Assembly (NCBI RefSeq): GCF_004924335.1
Contig: NZ_CP024633.1
Coordinates: forward strand, 992,001 to 1,056,000
Direction: 5' to 3'
DNA from: Mycobacteroides salmoniphilum
GTDB taxonomy: Bacteria; Actinomycetota; Actinomycetes; Mycobacteriales; Mycobacteriaceae
DNA length: 64,000 nt
Under the pieces are notes generated by a model. It was not told the origin of the DNA. It saw nothing but the letters and a program-made list of their open reading frames with translations, and did no database searches. Positions 27,688 to 38,473 of this stretch are shown one piece after another. Position 1 is the stretch's first letter; each line of letters starts with the position of its first letter. The position numbers were made by a program, and so were the translations under genes.

Positions 27688-28955
27688 CCGAAGAGCGCCT
27701 GACCCCAATACTCCTTGGGGCCCAGTCCCGGCGGGCAGGCGAAGAGGGCCGATCCGGTATGCAGGATGTATTCGTTGAGGGCGTCCTCGGTGGCGAGCTT
27801 GCGCTGCATCGGGATGAACTGGCTCTGTGGATTGCGCACAAAGGCGATGAAGAACAGCCCAGCATCCAGATGTCCGAAGCCGTCCGACCCGTCGGTGAAG
27901 TTGTAACCGCGGCGCAAGATCTCGATACCGCCCAATTCCTCGGCAGAAGCCAGTCGCACGTGCGCGTCCACGTCGAGCAGCGGTTCCCCGTCGGATTTCT
28001 TACCGCTGAAGTCGATGGTCGCGAACTCGTCGGTCTGACCAATGGGCGCGCCGGATCCCTTGGCGCGACCGATGACTCGTTCCTGCTCGTTGAGTACGGT
28101 GCGGTCCCAGCTCTCGATCAGCATCCGGATGCGCCGTGCCACCAGGTAGGTGCCGCCCGTCATCCATTCAGGGTTGTCACCCTTGGCCACCCAGACACTG
28201 GTCTCGACCTTTCCGGTGTCTTCGGCCTTGATATTGCGGGTTCCGTCCTTGAACCCGAACAGGTTTCGCGGCGTCACCTGCGACCGGCTGGTCGAGGAGG
28301 TGCGGCCGAATCCCAGCTGCGACCACTTGACCGCGACGGTTCCAAAGCCCACCCGGGCCAGGTTGCGGATGGCATGCACCGCGACTTGCGGGTCGTCGGC
28401 GCAGGCCTGAATACAGATATCGCCGCCGCAACGGGCGGGGTCCAGCTTCTCGTTACGGAACTTGGGCAGCTCCTGCAACGGGGGCGGCAGCTTATCGGCG
28501 ATGCCGAATCGGTCCACTCCGTCCTTGCGGAAGAAGGACGGGCCGAAGCCGATCGTCAGGGTCAGCGCGGAGGCAGCCAGGTCCAGTGCCTCGCCCGTAT
28601 CCGTCGGTGGGGCATAGGGATTGCCGTCTACCGCACCGCCGGGTGTGGTCTCCTGGCCCTGGGACATCCGCTCGGCCATATCGGTCCACTGGCGCAGCAT
28701 GGCCTGCACCTCGCCGCGGGTGGCGTTGGGCATCACGTCGAAGGCGCAGAAATGCATCCGGTTCTGGGCCGGGGTGGTGACTCCGGCCTGGTGATCGCCC
28801 CGGAACGGGACTCTGACGTTGACCGGCCCGGTGCTGGCCGCGCTCGCCCGACCGCCCAGCACCCCCGCGCCCGCTGCCCCGGCGACGGCGGCGGTGACCC
28901 CCGCCGCGCCCAGCAGCTTGCGGCGGTTGAAACCGCTACCGTCCGGCGATGACAC
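27684..28955 (-). CDS. efeB: Tat-exported Dyp-type peroxidase EfeB (second copy)
   Basis: 423 residues. Twin-arginine signal NRRKLLGAAGVTAAVAG, then Dyp peroxidase with FGFKDGTRN (GxxDG) and DVDAHVRLAS. Part of a classical efeU-efeO-efeB operon read right to left. GTG 28955 is used because GAGG lies six bases upstream; it overlaps the efeO end by 20 bases, suggesting translational coupling. The two Dyp copies are clearly related but diverged through most of their length. Confidence 0.92.
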   Translation of the reverse strand: MSSPDGSGFNRRKLLGAAGVTAAVAGAAGAGVLGGRASAASTGPVNVRVPFRGDHQAGVTTPAQNRMHFCAFDVMPNATRGEVQAMLRQWTDMAERMSQGQETTPGGAVDGNPYAPPTDTGEALDLAASALTLTIGFGPSFFRKDGVDRFGIADKLPPPLQELPKFRNEKLDPARCGGDICIQACADDPQVAVHAIRNLARVGFGTVAVKWSQLGFGRTSSTSRSQVTPRNLFGFKDGTRNIKAEDTGKVETSVWVAKGDNPEWMTGGTYLVARRIRMLIESWDRTVLNEQERVIGRAKGSGAPIGQTDEFATIDFSGKKSDGEPLLDVDAHVRLASAEELGGIEILRRGYNFTDGSDGFGHLDAGLFFIAFVRNPQSQFIPMQRKLATEDALNEYILHTGSALFACPPGLGPKEYWGQALFG

Positions 28956-30090
28956 CTTGTACCTCGCTGACCTCCTTGGACAACGCGTCGATGGCATGCG
29001 CCAGCTCGATGCGTTGATCCTGGGTTACGGTGTCGTACAAGACGAATCCGTCACCCTTGCGGTACTTGCCCAGTAGTGTGTCGACTTCCTTGAACCGCTT
29101 GTCGATCGCCTGTCCCAGTTCGGGTTTGCGCTCATCGAGGATCGGCCGCACGGTAGCGATCGCGTTCTGCGAGCCATCGACGTTGGCCTGGAAGTCCCAC
29201 AGGTCGGTGTGACTGAAAGTCTCTTCCTCGCCGGAGATCTTCGTCCTGGCCACCTCGTCGAGCAGAGTCTGCGCTCCGCCGGCGATCTTGGTGGTGTTGA
29301 TGTCGAAGTCCTTGGCGCGCACGCCGTCCGAGAGTTCCTTGATGTCCTTGAGCAGCTGATCGGCGATGGCGTCGGTATCCGGCTGTAGGCCTGTCACCCA
29401 CAGATCCTTCTCCAGCCGGTGATAACCGGTCCACTTCTCGCCGGGCTGAAGATCGGCCTCGCGCAAGTCGATTCGCGGGTCAAGGTCGTTGGGGAAGGCC
29501 TCGGCGACGGGCTCGATCCGCTCGTAGTACACCCGGCTGGTCGGGTACTGCGCCTTGGCGGAGGCAATGTCCTTGGCCTTGACCGCGTCGACGAACTTGG
29601 CGGCGGATTCACTGAGGGCGTCCACCTGGCTGATCACGTAGCCGCGGTAGCGGTCGGTGGCGTCCTTGAACTTGCCCTCGGCGTCCAGCTTCACCGCGGC
29701 TCCGGTGATCTTGAAGTCGCCGCGGATGCCGTCGCCGATCATGCCCGGCTTGCACGCGGTCTGGTAGGTACCGGGCTCGGTGAACTGCACGATGAGCTTG
29801 CGGTTGATGCCCGAGCCGATGTTCTCGACCTCACCGAGCGCGCGGTCGCCCTTGTCGTACACGTAGAACTCGGTGACCTTTGACCCGTTGTTGGTCACCT
29901 GGAAAGTGACGGGGCCCGTGGTGGCCTCGGTCTTGGAGACCTCGCAGCCGGTGTCGGTGGCGGTCACGGTGATCTGCTGACCGGCACCGGCGGCACCACC
30001 CTCCGTGGGTTCCTTGGGGGTGCAGGCCGCCAGGGTTGTACCGGTGGCCACCGCAAGTGCGGTGGACGCAAAGGCGAGCGACAGTCTCAT
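28936..30090 (-). CDS. efeO: Iron uptake lipoprotein EfeO (cupredoxin + M75)
   Basis: 384 residues. Lipobox TLAACT (Cys23) anchors it outside the membrane. The cupredoxin-like domain is at about 38-130 (GCEVSK...TYQTACKPGM) and the imelysin-type M75 domain follows with the HxxE metal motif intact as GYHRLEKDLW near residue 220. Delivers iron to EfeU. Overlaps efeU by four bases (ATGA) and efeB by 20. Confidence 0.93.
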   Translation of the reverse strand: MRLSLAFASTALAVATGTTLAACTPKEPTEGGAAGAGQQITVTATDTGCEVSKTEATTGPVTFQVTNNGSKVTEFYVYDKGDRALGEVENIGSGINRKLIVQFTEPGTYQTACKPGMIGDGIRGDFKITGAAVKLDAEGKFKDATDRYRGYVISQVDALSESAAKFVDAVKAKDIASAKAQYPTSRVYYERIEPVAEAFPNDLDPRIDLREADLQPGEKWTGYHRLEKDLWVTGLQPDTDAIADQLLKDIKELSDGVRAKDFDINTTKIAGGAQTLLDEVARTKISGEEETFSHTDLWDFQANVDGSQNAIATVRPILDERKPELGQAIDKRFKEVDTLLGKYRKGDGFVLYDTVTQDQRIELAHAIDALSKEVSEVQGVIAGR

Positions 30091-30992
30091 CCAGCGGTCC
30101 TCTCAGGTTGGGGTTCAGTGGTGTTGATTTCTTGGGGTTTTTCTTTGGGCGGCAAGGTCACCGGTCGCAGGAAAAGGCCGAGCACGATCACCAGGTAGGC
30201 GATCCAGCCCGTGAGTTGTAGCACCGTCGGGGTCGGTGTCACGTTGAAGATCCCGCGCAGCAGTTCGCCGTACCAGGCGCTCCAGTCGAACCAGTCGGTG
30301 ATGTCAAAAGCCTTGTGGGACAGACCCGGAAGCCATCCGACCGTCTGAAGGGCGCCGATGCCGTAGGACAGGATGCCGGCGGCCACCACCACCAGAAAGG
30401 CCCCGGTGTACTTGAAGAACTTGCTCAAGTTGATCTTGATCGCGCCGCGGTACATGCCGTAGGACAACGCGGCCGCGGCGGCGACTCCGGTAACGAGTCC
30501 GGCTAGGGGCCAGGCGGTTCCGGCCTTGGCATACCCGACCATGAACAGTGCGGTCTCAACACCCTCACGGCCGACCGAGAGGAATGCGACGGTCAGGATC
30601 GCCAACGAGCCCGTTTCCAACGCCTGGGCCATACCGTGGCGCAGTTCGCCGGCGATGCTGGCCGCCGCGGTGCGCATCCACAGCACCATGGTCGTCACGA
30701 TGGCCACCGCGATCAGCGAGGCCACCCCGGCGATCGCTTCGGCGCCGAGGTCGCTGATGGTGTTACTGCCGAAATGGATCGTCACGAAGATGAGCAAGGT
30801 CAGCGCGATCGCACCGGCCACACCCAGCCATACCCATCGCAGGGCATCGCGGCGGTTCGACTTCACCAGGAACGCCACCAGGATCATTACGACGATCCCG
30901 CATTCGAGCCCTTCGCGCAGGCCGATGAGGCCGCTGCTGAAGTATTGCGAGAAGCTTGTCGGCCCGTCGGCTAGGACGCCGATACTGCCCAT
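30087..30992 (-). CDS. efeU: FTR1-type iron permease EfeU
   Basis: 301 residues, about seven membrane helices, two REGxE iron motifs (IGLREGLECG and VGREGVETALF). First gene of the efeUOB operon. ATG 30992 has AAGGA about eight bases upstream. An IdeR-like box lies about 50 bases further upstream. It is the stand-alone paralogue of the permease domain of the 24389-26443 fusion. Confidence 0.93.
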   Translation of the reverse strand: MGSIGVLADGPTSFSQYFSSGLIGLREGLECGIVVMILVAFLVKSNRRDALRWVWLGVAGAIALTLLIFVTIHFGSNTISDLGAEAIAGVASLIAVAIVTTMVLWMRTAAASIAGELRHGMAQALETGSLAILTVAFLSVGREGVETALFMVGYAKAGTAWPLAGLVTGVAAAAALSYGMYRGAIKINLSKFFKYTGAFLVVVAAGILSYGIGALQTVGWLPGLSHKAFDITDWFDWSAWYGELLRGIFNVTPTPTVLQLTGWIAYLVIVLGLFLRPVTLPPKEKPQEINTTEPQPERTAG

Positions 30993-31039
30993 GTCCAGGG
31001 TCCTTTTCGTTCATGTGACTTTGGCTAGCCAACGCTTGC

Positions 31040-31058
31040 CAAGGTGCGGCTGACCTTA
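31040..31058. promoter_or_regulatory. Probable IdeR box upstream of efeU
   Basis: caaggtgcggctgacctta matches the IdeR consensus at 13 of 19 positions by eye. On the minus strand it overlaps a -10-like TAAGGT. A perfect palindrome ttggctagccaa lies next to it at 31021-31032. Weaker than the box at 24365. Confidence 0.55.
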
Positions 31059-31165
31059 CCTGAATCGACCGCTGTCGAGCGATGGCACCGCATCGGCTGC
31101 GTTCGTGTGTGTCCAGGGCGTGCAACGATGGGGGGCAATCCATCGCACCGTCTAGGAGTTCCGTC

Positions 31166-33309
<2,144 letters not shown>

Positions 33310-33338
33310 CGGACAAGCCGACGGGCTGAGGCCGAGCT

Positions 33339-33968
33339 ATGGCTGAATCCAAACGCCGCCCCGCGTCCGGTAGGTCGCGTGGCCCAGCTCCGGCTGCCCG
33401 TAAACGGACACCGGTGAAGCGGCCGGCGCAGAAGGTCGTCAGGGGACCCGCCCGAAGTGGTCCGGCGGCATCCACCAAGGCCTCCAAGTCCGGCGGGACC
33501 ACGGACGCGGTGGCCGCATCGATCGAACGCAGCGCCGAGCATCAGTCCGAGCAGCGCCTCGGTTCCACGGCGCGCCGCGCCGCCATCCTGGCGGCCGTGG
33601 TGTGTGCACTGACCCTGACCGTGGCCGGTCCGGTTCGCACCTATTTCGCGCAGCAGGCAGAGCGGAATCAGCTCGCGGCCGCGGAAGCCCAACTGCGCGG
33701 CCAGATTGCCTTGCTTGAGGATAAGAAGCGCCGGCTGGCGGATCCGGCCTACATCGCGGCCCAGGCGCGCGAGCGGCTGGGGTTCGTCATGCCGGGCGAG
33801 GTGCCGTTCCAGGTGCAGCTGCCCAACACCCCCGTCGACGCCCGGCCCCAGGGGCAGGGGCCGGTGGACAACGGCAATCCGTGGTACACCAACCTGTGGC
33901 ACAACATCGCCGACTCTCCCACGGCCGTACCGACTGCGCCGCCGGCGTCACCGGCCCCGCTGCCGTGA
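33339..33968 (+). CDS. FtsB/DivIC-like septum formation protein (Rv1024-like)
   Basis: 209 residues. A long basic, disordered N-terminus (about residues 1-80, rich in Lys, Arg, Pro), one membrane helix (ILAAVVCALTLTVAGPVRTYF), then a coiled coil (QQAERNQLAAAEAQLRGQI) and GFVMPGEVPF typical of FtsB/DivIC. Pro/Ala-rich end. Part of the divisome with FtsL and FtsQ. Next gene starts within its stop codon. Confidence 0.9.
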   Translation: MAESKRRPASGRSRGPAPAARKRTPVKRPAQKVVRGPARSGPAASTKASKSGGTTDAVAASIERSAEHQSEQRLGSTARRAAILAAVVCALTLTVAGPVRTYFAQQAERNQLAAAEAQLRGQIALLEDKKRRLADPAYIAAQARERLGFVMPGEVPFQVQLPNTPVDARPQGQGPVDNGNPWYTNLWHNIADSPTAVPTAPPASPAPLP

Positions 33969-34444
33969 TCTCCGACGACGACATCGCTGCGGTCACCGGG
34001 CAATTGGGCCGCGCGCCGCGCGGAATGCTGGAGGTCTCCTACCGGTGCCCCAACGGTGAGCCGGCCGTGGTGAAGACCGCTCCGCGGCTGCCCGACGGCA
34101 CGCCGTTTCCGACGCTCTACTACCTGACGCATCCGGCTCTGACGGCCGCGGCGAGCCGCCTGGAATCCGGTGGGCTGATGCGCGATATGACCGATCGCCT
34201 TGCCAACGACGAGGATCTGGCCGCCGCATATCTGCGTGCGCACGAGAGTTACCTGGCCGAGCGTGATGCCATCGAGCCGTTGGGCACCGCGGTCACCGCC
34301 GGCGGCATGCCCGACAGGGTGAAGTGCTTGCACGTGCTGATCGCGCATTCGCTCGCGATGGGCCCGGGTGTCAATCCCTTGGGGGATGAGGCAATTCGAG
34401 AGCTGACGGGCACCATGCCCGGTGTGCTGCCGGAGGTGTGGTGA
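33965..34444 (+). CDS. DUF501 domain protein (Rv1025-like)
   Basis: 159 residues, no signal or membrane segments. Starts at GTG 33965 in a GTGA overlap with the ftsB-like stop. Conserved features: LGRAPRGMLEVSYRCPNGEPAVVKTAPRL split by short gaps, LYYLTHP, and VKCLHVLIAHSLA with a CxxxH-like pattern near the C-terminus. DUF501 proteins always seem to sit between a ftsB-like gene and ppx in actinobacteria; their biochemical role is unknown. Confidence 0.92.
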   Translation: MISDDDIAAVTGQLGRAPRGMLEVSYRCPNGEPAVVKTAPRLPDGTPFPTLYYLTHPALTAAASRLESGGLMRDMTDRLANDEDLAAAYLRAHESYLAERDAIEPLGTAVTAGGMPDRVKCLHVLIAHSLAMGPGVNPLGDEAIRELTGTMPGVLPEVW

Positions 34445-35394
34445 CGGCCGTTCGGGTGGGCGCCGTGGATTGCGGTACCAACTCGATCCGTCTGCTGATC
34501 TCGGATATCGACGACTCCGGGCGGTTGACGGACGTGCATCGGGAGATGCGGATCGTGCGTCTGGGGCAGGGTGTCGACGCGACGGGCGAGTTCGCGCCCG
34601 AGGCCATCGCGCGCACCCGGGTGGCGCTCGGGGCGTATGCCGAATTGATGAACTCCCTGGGGGTGCGGCGGGTTCGCATGGTCGCCACCTCGGCCGCGCG
34701 TGACGTCTCGAACCGCGAGACATTTTTCGCGATGACGGCCGAGTTACTCGGATTCGTCGTTCCGGGGGCCGTGGCGGAGGTCATCACGGGCACCGAGGAG
34801 GCCGCGCTGTCGTTCGCCGGCGCGGTGGGGGAGCTGGACTCGACGGCCGGGCCCTACGTGGTGGTGGACCTCGGCGGTGGGTCCACCGAGACGGTGATCG
34901 GTGATACCGGCGGGGTCAAGGCCAGCTTCTCGGCCGACATCGGTTGTGTGCGGCTCACCGAACGGTGCCTGCACTCCGACCCGCCCACCGCCGACGAAAT
35001 CGCGGCGGCACGCGAGGTGGTGCGGGCGCAGTTGGCGCGGACATTCGACGCGGTGCCGGTCGAGCAGGCGCGAACGTGGGTGGGGGTCGCGGGTACGTTC
35101 ACCACGCTCGCGGCGCTGGCGCACCGGCTGGACGCGTATGACCCGGCCGCGATCCATCTGTCGCGGGTGCCATTGGGGCGCCTTTCCGAGGTGACGTCCG
35201 AGTTGATCGCGATGCCCCGAGCGCAGCGGGCTGCCCTGGGGCCGATGCACGAGGGGCGTGTCGATGTCATCGGGGGTGGATCCATCGTCGTCCAGGAATT
35301 GGCGCGTGAATTGTCCGGCCGCGCCGGGATCACCGAGCTGGTGGTCAGCGAGCATGACATCCTCGACGGGATCGCGATGTCCTTACGCAAGTAA
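34441..35394 (+). CDS. ppx: Ppx/GppA family exopolyphosphatase (Rv1026-like)
   Basis: 317 residues of the ASKHA fold: GAVDCGTNSIRLLI (phosphate 1), VATSAARD, EVITGTEEAALSF and VVDLGGGSTETVIG (phosphate 2). Hydrolyses polyphosphate and/or pppGpp; the short actinobacterial form lacks a C-terminal HD domain. GTG 34441 is chosen because it overlaps the DUF501 stop as GTGA; GTG 34438 is the alternative. Confidence 0.93.
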   Translation: MTAVRVGAVDCGTNSIRLLISDIDDSGRLTDVHREMRIVRLGQGVDATGEFAPEAIARTRVALGAYAELMNSLGVRRVRMVATSAARDVSNRETFFAMTAELLGFVVPGAVAEVITGTEEAALSFAGAVGELDSTAGPYVVVDLGGGSTETVIGDTGGVKASFSADIGCVRLTERCLHSDPPTADEIAAAREVVRAQLARTFDAVPVEQARTWVGVAGTFTTLAALAHRLDAYDPAAIHLSRVPLGRLSEVTSELIAMPRAQRAALGPMHEGRVDVIGGGSIVVQELARELSGRAGITELVVSEHDILDGIAMSLRK

Positions 35395-35429
35395 CTGGGC
35401 CTTAACACGCGCCCCTGTGACCTGCGTAA

Positions 35430-35542
35430 CAGTTGACAGTCTTACCCCTCCTCCGGTTGACAAGTGAACCAAATCAACTGACAGTTGATATATCAACACG
35501 ACCAGATAACGGGCAGTTGAAGTCTGGTAAACGGTCAGTTGA
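35430..35542. repeat. Cluster of CAGTTGA repeats and palindromes
   Basis: In the gap between ppx and the hydrolase the heptamer CAGTTGA occurs at 35430, 35482, 35514 and 35536, with an inverted TCAACTG at 35474. TCAACTG-A-CAGTTGA is a perfect 15-base palindrome, and gttgatatatcaac (35484-35497) is a second one overlapping it. The stretch is AT-richer than its surroundings. It is probably a multi-site operator or promoter for the downstream hydrolase-exporter pair. Confidence 0.6.
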
Positions 35543-35611
35543 GAGGCGCAGCGTCGCGCACGAGCCCGGATCAGCAGATGTTTGATGACGTGCGGAAGGT
35601 TTGGATTCCTA

Positions 35612-36502
35612 ATGTCCGGATTGCTGTCGAACGCCGACGTACGCGAAATTGGGGTCTCGGAAACAGGTTTCGTGCGACGGCCCGACCCGGATGGTGCCGC
35701 GGTCGCCTATCGGACATATGGGCGTGCCCGGCCCGGTGTCGCCGACGTGGTGCTGGTGCATGGCAGCCTGCAGAACTCGGCGGTGTGGTCCAAGCACGGT
35801 TACATCGCGCAGCTGTCTCAGCAGTACCGGGTGACCACCATCGACGTGCGCGGGCACGGCGCGAGTGAGAAGCCCGAGCACCCCGGTGGATACGCCATCG
35901 CCTCGTCGGCGCGGGATGTCTGCGCGGTGCTGGATCACCTGGGCATCCATCAGACCCACTACATCGGCTACTCGCTCGGCGGGCGCATCGGGCTCACCCT
36001 CGCGGCCACGGCCCCGGAGCGGCTCACCTCGCTGGTGGTGGCGGGATCCTCGCACCGGCCGCAACGCGGGGCGGTGGACGTGCTGATCTTCCCGAATGCC
36101 GTTCGCGTGGTGGAAGAATCCGGGCTGGCGGCCTTTGTCGCGGGCTGGGAGGCACACCGCGGTCAGCAGATGGGGTCGGGATTCCGGGCGACCATCGAGG
36201 CGCTCGGTCAGCGCGGGCTGGCGGCGTTGTTGCGACAGTGGGATGCCGAGCCGGGCGTCGCCGAAGAGGTCCTACTTCAAATCGAGACGCCCACACTATT
36301 TTTCGCGGGTTCTGAGGATCCGATGCGGCTGGCCGAATCGCGGGAGGCGGCGGTCCGGATGCCGCGTGCCTACTTTGCCCTGCTGGCCGGCTGCAACCAC
36401 GGCCAGACGGTGACGATGCGCGAGCGCATTCTGGACCGCGCCGAGGCGTTCTTCCGCTTGTCCGAGTTCTCCGATATCGAGAAGCTGCGGGTGGCTGGAT
36501 GA
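35612..36502 (+). CDS. Alpha/beta hydrolase
   Basis: About 296 residues with the alpha/beta hydrolase core: oxyanion region VLVHGSLQNSAVW, nucleophile elbow GYSLGGRIG (Ser), acid near LFFAGSEDP (Asp), and catalytic His in AGCNHGQTV. Substrate unknown. ATG 35612 is chosen with GGAAGG 12 bases upstream; the frame is open to 35582. Stop overlaps the exporter start (ATGA), so the two form an operon behind the CAGTTGA repeat cluster. Confidence 0.85.
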   Translation: MSGLLSNADVREIGVSETGFVRRPDPDGAAVAYRTYGRARPGVADVVLVHGSLQNSAVWSKHGYIAQLSQQYRVTTIDVRGHGASEKPEHPGGYAIASSARDVCAVLDHLGIHQTHYIGYSLGGRIGLTLAATAPERLTSLVVAGSSHRPQRGAVDVLIFPNAVRVVEESGLAAFVAGWEAHRGQQMGSGFRATIEALGQRGLAALLRQWDAEPGVAEEVLLQIETPTLFFAGSEDPMRLAESREAAVRMPRAYFALLAGCNHGQTVTMRERILDRAEAFFRLSEFSDIEKLRVAG

Positions 36503-37359
36503 GCGAGCGTCCTGGATTGGGGACGCTGGCCCGCATTGGTGTGTTCGGTGGCCTGTCGGGCGGCCTACTGGGTGGTGGCACCGGAGTCATCACCGTGCCC
36601 GCGCTGGCACGGGCAACGACGTTGAGCCGGGCGGTCATTCACGGCACCTCGACGCTGCCGAACGTGTCCGCCGCGGTGGCGGGCAGCATCGTCTACGCGC
36701 TGCACGGGGCCAAGGTAGACGTGGTGGCGGGCGCCGGACTGATGGCCGGCGGGGTGATCGGTGCGGTGGTGGGAGCCAAGCTGGTGGCGCGAATCCCGGA
36801 GTGGATCCTCAAGGCGCTGTTTGTGTTTGTGCTGCTGGCGACGGCGCTCAAACTGCTGTTGAGTGCGGCGGGGATCGACCCGTCCGCCGGTGAGGCGTTG
36901 CTTCCCGACGCCGTGTTGTCCCATGCCCCCTCGGTCGTCGCGATCGGAGCGGTGGTCGGGTTCGTCGTGGGTGCCTGGTCGGCCGCGCTGGGCCTGGGTG
37001 GTGGGCTACTGACGGTTCCGGCGATGCTGGTGCTGTTCGGCTCCGACCTGCACGTGGCGGAGGGCACCTCGTTGATGGTGATGCTGCCCAACGCGCTCGT
37101 CGCGTCGACCACCCACTTGCGACAGGGCACCGCCGACGCCCCGATCGGGTTCCGGTTGGCGGCATTCGCGTTGCCGGGAACCGTCATCGGGGCGCTGTTG
37201 GCGCTCGCCCTGAACGCGCGATGGCTCGCGCTGGTGTTCGGCTCTTATCTGGTGTTCATCGCCGTGCGCGAGATCGTGCGGGTGTTTATGAGCTCGCCTG
37301 CCCGTACGACGACGAAACCAAGTCCGGCGCCGGCGTCGCAGGCGTGTGTTGGCGGTTGA
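36499..37359 (+). CDS. TauE/SafE family membrane exporter
   Basis: 286 residues with about eight membrane helices in two repeats; GGLSGGLLGGGTGVITVPAL near the N-terminus and SAALGLGGGLLTVPAMLVL in the second half are the paired TauE/SafE motifs. Family members export sulfite, sulfoacetate or other organic anions. Overlaps the hydrolase stop and, at its 3' end, the convergent MAB_1171c-family gene by about 74 bases, an unusually long convergent overlap. Confidence 0.88.
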   Translation: MSERPGLGTLARIGVFGGLSGGLLGGGTGVITVPALARATTLSRAVIHGTSTLPNVSAAVAGSIVYALHGAKVDVVAGAGLMAGGVIGAVVGAKLVARIPEWILKALFVFVLLATALKLLLSAAGIDPSAGEALLPDAVLSHAPSVVAIGAVVGFVVGAWSAALGLGGGLLTVPAMLVLFGSDLHVAEGTSLMVMLPNALVASTTHLRQGTADAPIGFRLAAFALPGTVIGALLALALNARWLALVFGSYLVFIAVREIVRVFMSSPARTTTKPSPAPASQACVGG

Positions 37360-38473
37360 TTTTCTGCAGCTCTCGGGCGACGTCCAGGAGCCAGCTCAGT
37401 TCTTCCTTGCGATTGGCGCCCGTACGTTCACCGATGATCTTGGTGCCGGAGGTCTTGTCGTTCTGCGGTGCGGTGCGCTGTTGTTCGATGGCCGAATGAA
37501 CCTGGCGCGCTGCTGACGTGGTGGAAGCGTGCTCGGTGAGGTAGGGGCGGATGGCGCTCAGACCGTCACGAATCTCCACGATTCTGCGGTAGAGCCGGTA
37601 ATTGTGATCACCGATTGAGGCCTGCGGCGGTGCCAGCGCGATCTGGGTGTTGCCCTCGTACAGCGCAGTCCACAGTGGTTCGAGTTGACGGTGCTGCCGG
37701 TAAGCCTGGATGCGTTGGCGCGCCGATGTGACCAGCTGTGAGAAGGACGGTCCCGCAAGGCCTACCACGATGAGGATCTGCCCGATGGTGGCGGCCAGTG
37801 GGGCTAGACGCTGCCAGGAGAAGCTGTCGTTGGTGATCATGCCGTAGATGGCCGAGTGCGCCCGCATGAGGCAGAACAACAGGCACATGGCTGCTCCGGC
37901 GGCGGTGAGCAGCATGCTGCGTCGCAGCCAGGCTACATCATGAAAACGGGCGTACTGCAGGCATTTGACGGTGATCAGGAGTGCGCCCAGGCCGTAGGTG
38001 ATCAGATAGATCAGCATGTAGAGCACCCAGGCGGGCTTGTTGCCGTGCGAGGCATAGAAGTCCTGTGGCAGTTCGGAAGTCGGTGCCACAAACCAGCAGA
38101 GAACCAGTGCACCGCCGATGGCTACTGCCATGCCGACCCAGAGCCGTGCGCGCTGCACCGCACGCGGACCGGATTCACCCCAGAAGGTGATGACCGTGAG
38201 GACGCATGCGGTCCACGCCATCCCGCCCGAGAGGTTCAAGACGAGCCGGCCCATGTTGTGCACGCCGACCAAGTTGTCGAACTTCTCGTACAAGGGTGGA
38301 GTCGCCAAGGTGACGGCAATTCCCTTGAAGAGGAAGGACAACAACAGTGCCACCGAGGCGGGTGGGCGGACTCGAGAGCGCAGCATCGCGGCGGCGACAA
38401 TCACCACGGCGGCAAAGCTGAAGACGGCCGCTACCGAGTACGCCGCGGCGGAGTCTTCAAAAACTGAGGTCAC
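37286..38473 (-). CDS. MAB_1171c family putative transporter (DUF6545-type membrane protein)
   Basis: 395 residues: seven or eight membrane helices in the first ~245 residues, then a soluble ~150-residue C-terminal region (QRIQAYRQHRQLEPLWTAL, then an Arg-rich IRDGLSAIRPYL segment). I recognise the pattern of actinobacterial membrane proteins that travel with an XRE regulator and an ImmA/IrrE-like protein. Its start overlaps the ImmA-like gene by four bases. Function not established; 'transporter' is a database-style label. Confidence 0.75.
   Translation of the reverse strand: MTSVFEDSAAAYSVAAVFSFAAVVIVAAAMLRSRVRPPASVALLLSFLFKGIAVTLATPPLYEKFDNLVGVHNMGRLVLNLSGGMAWTACVLTVITFWGESGPRAVQRARLWVGMAVAIGGALVLCWFVAPTSELPQDFYASHGNKPAWVLYMLIYLITYGLGALLITVKCLQYARFHDVAWLRRSMLLTAAGAAMCLLFCLMRAHSAIYGMITNDSFSWQRLAPLAATIGQILIVVGLAGPSFSQLVTSARQRIQAYRQHRQLEPLWTALYEGNTQIALAPPQASIGDHNYRLYRRIVEIRDGLSAIRPYLTEHASTTSAARQVHSAIEQQRTAPQNDKTSGTKIIGERTGANRKEELSWLLDVARELQKINRQHTPATPAPDLVSSSYGQASS

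Noticed and set aside
27759..28952. 397-codon plus-strand frame over efeB
   Set aside because: Antisense shadow of a Dyp peroxidase with clear motifs; no signal or family.
31021..31032. Perfect palindrome ttggctagccaa as a separate operator
   Set aside because: Only 12 bases and adjacent to the IdeR-like box; no second copy found, so not listed as an independent site.
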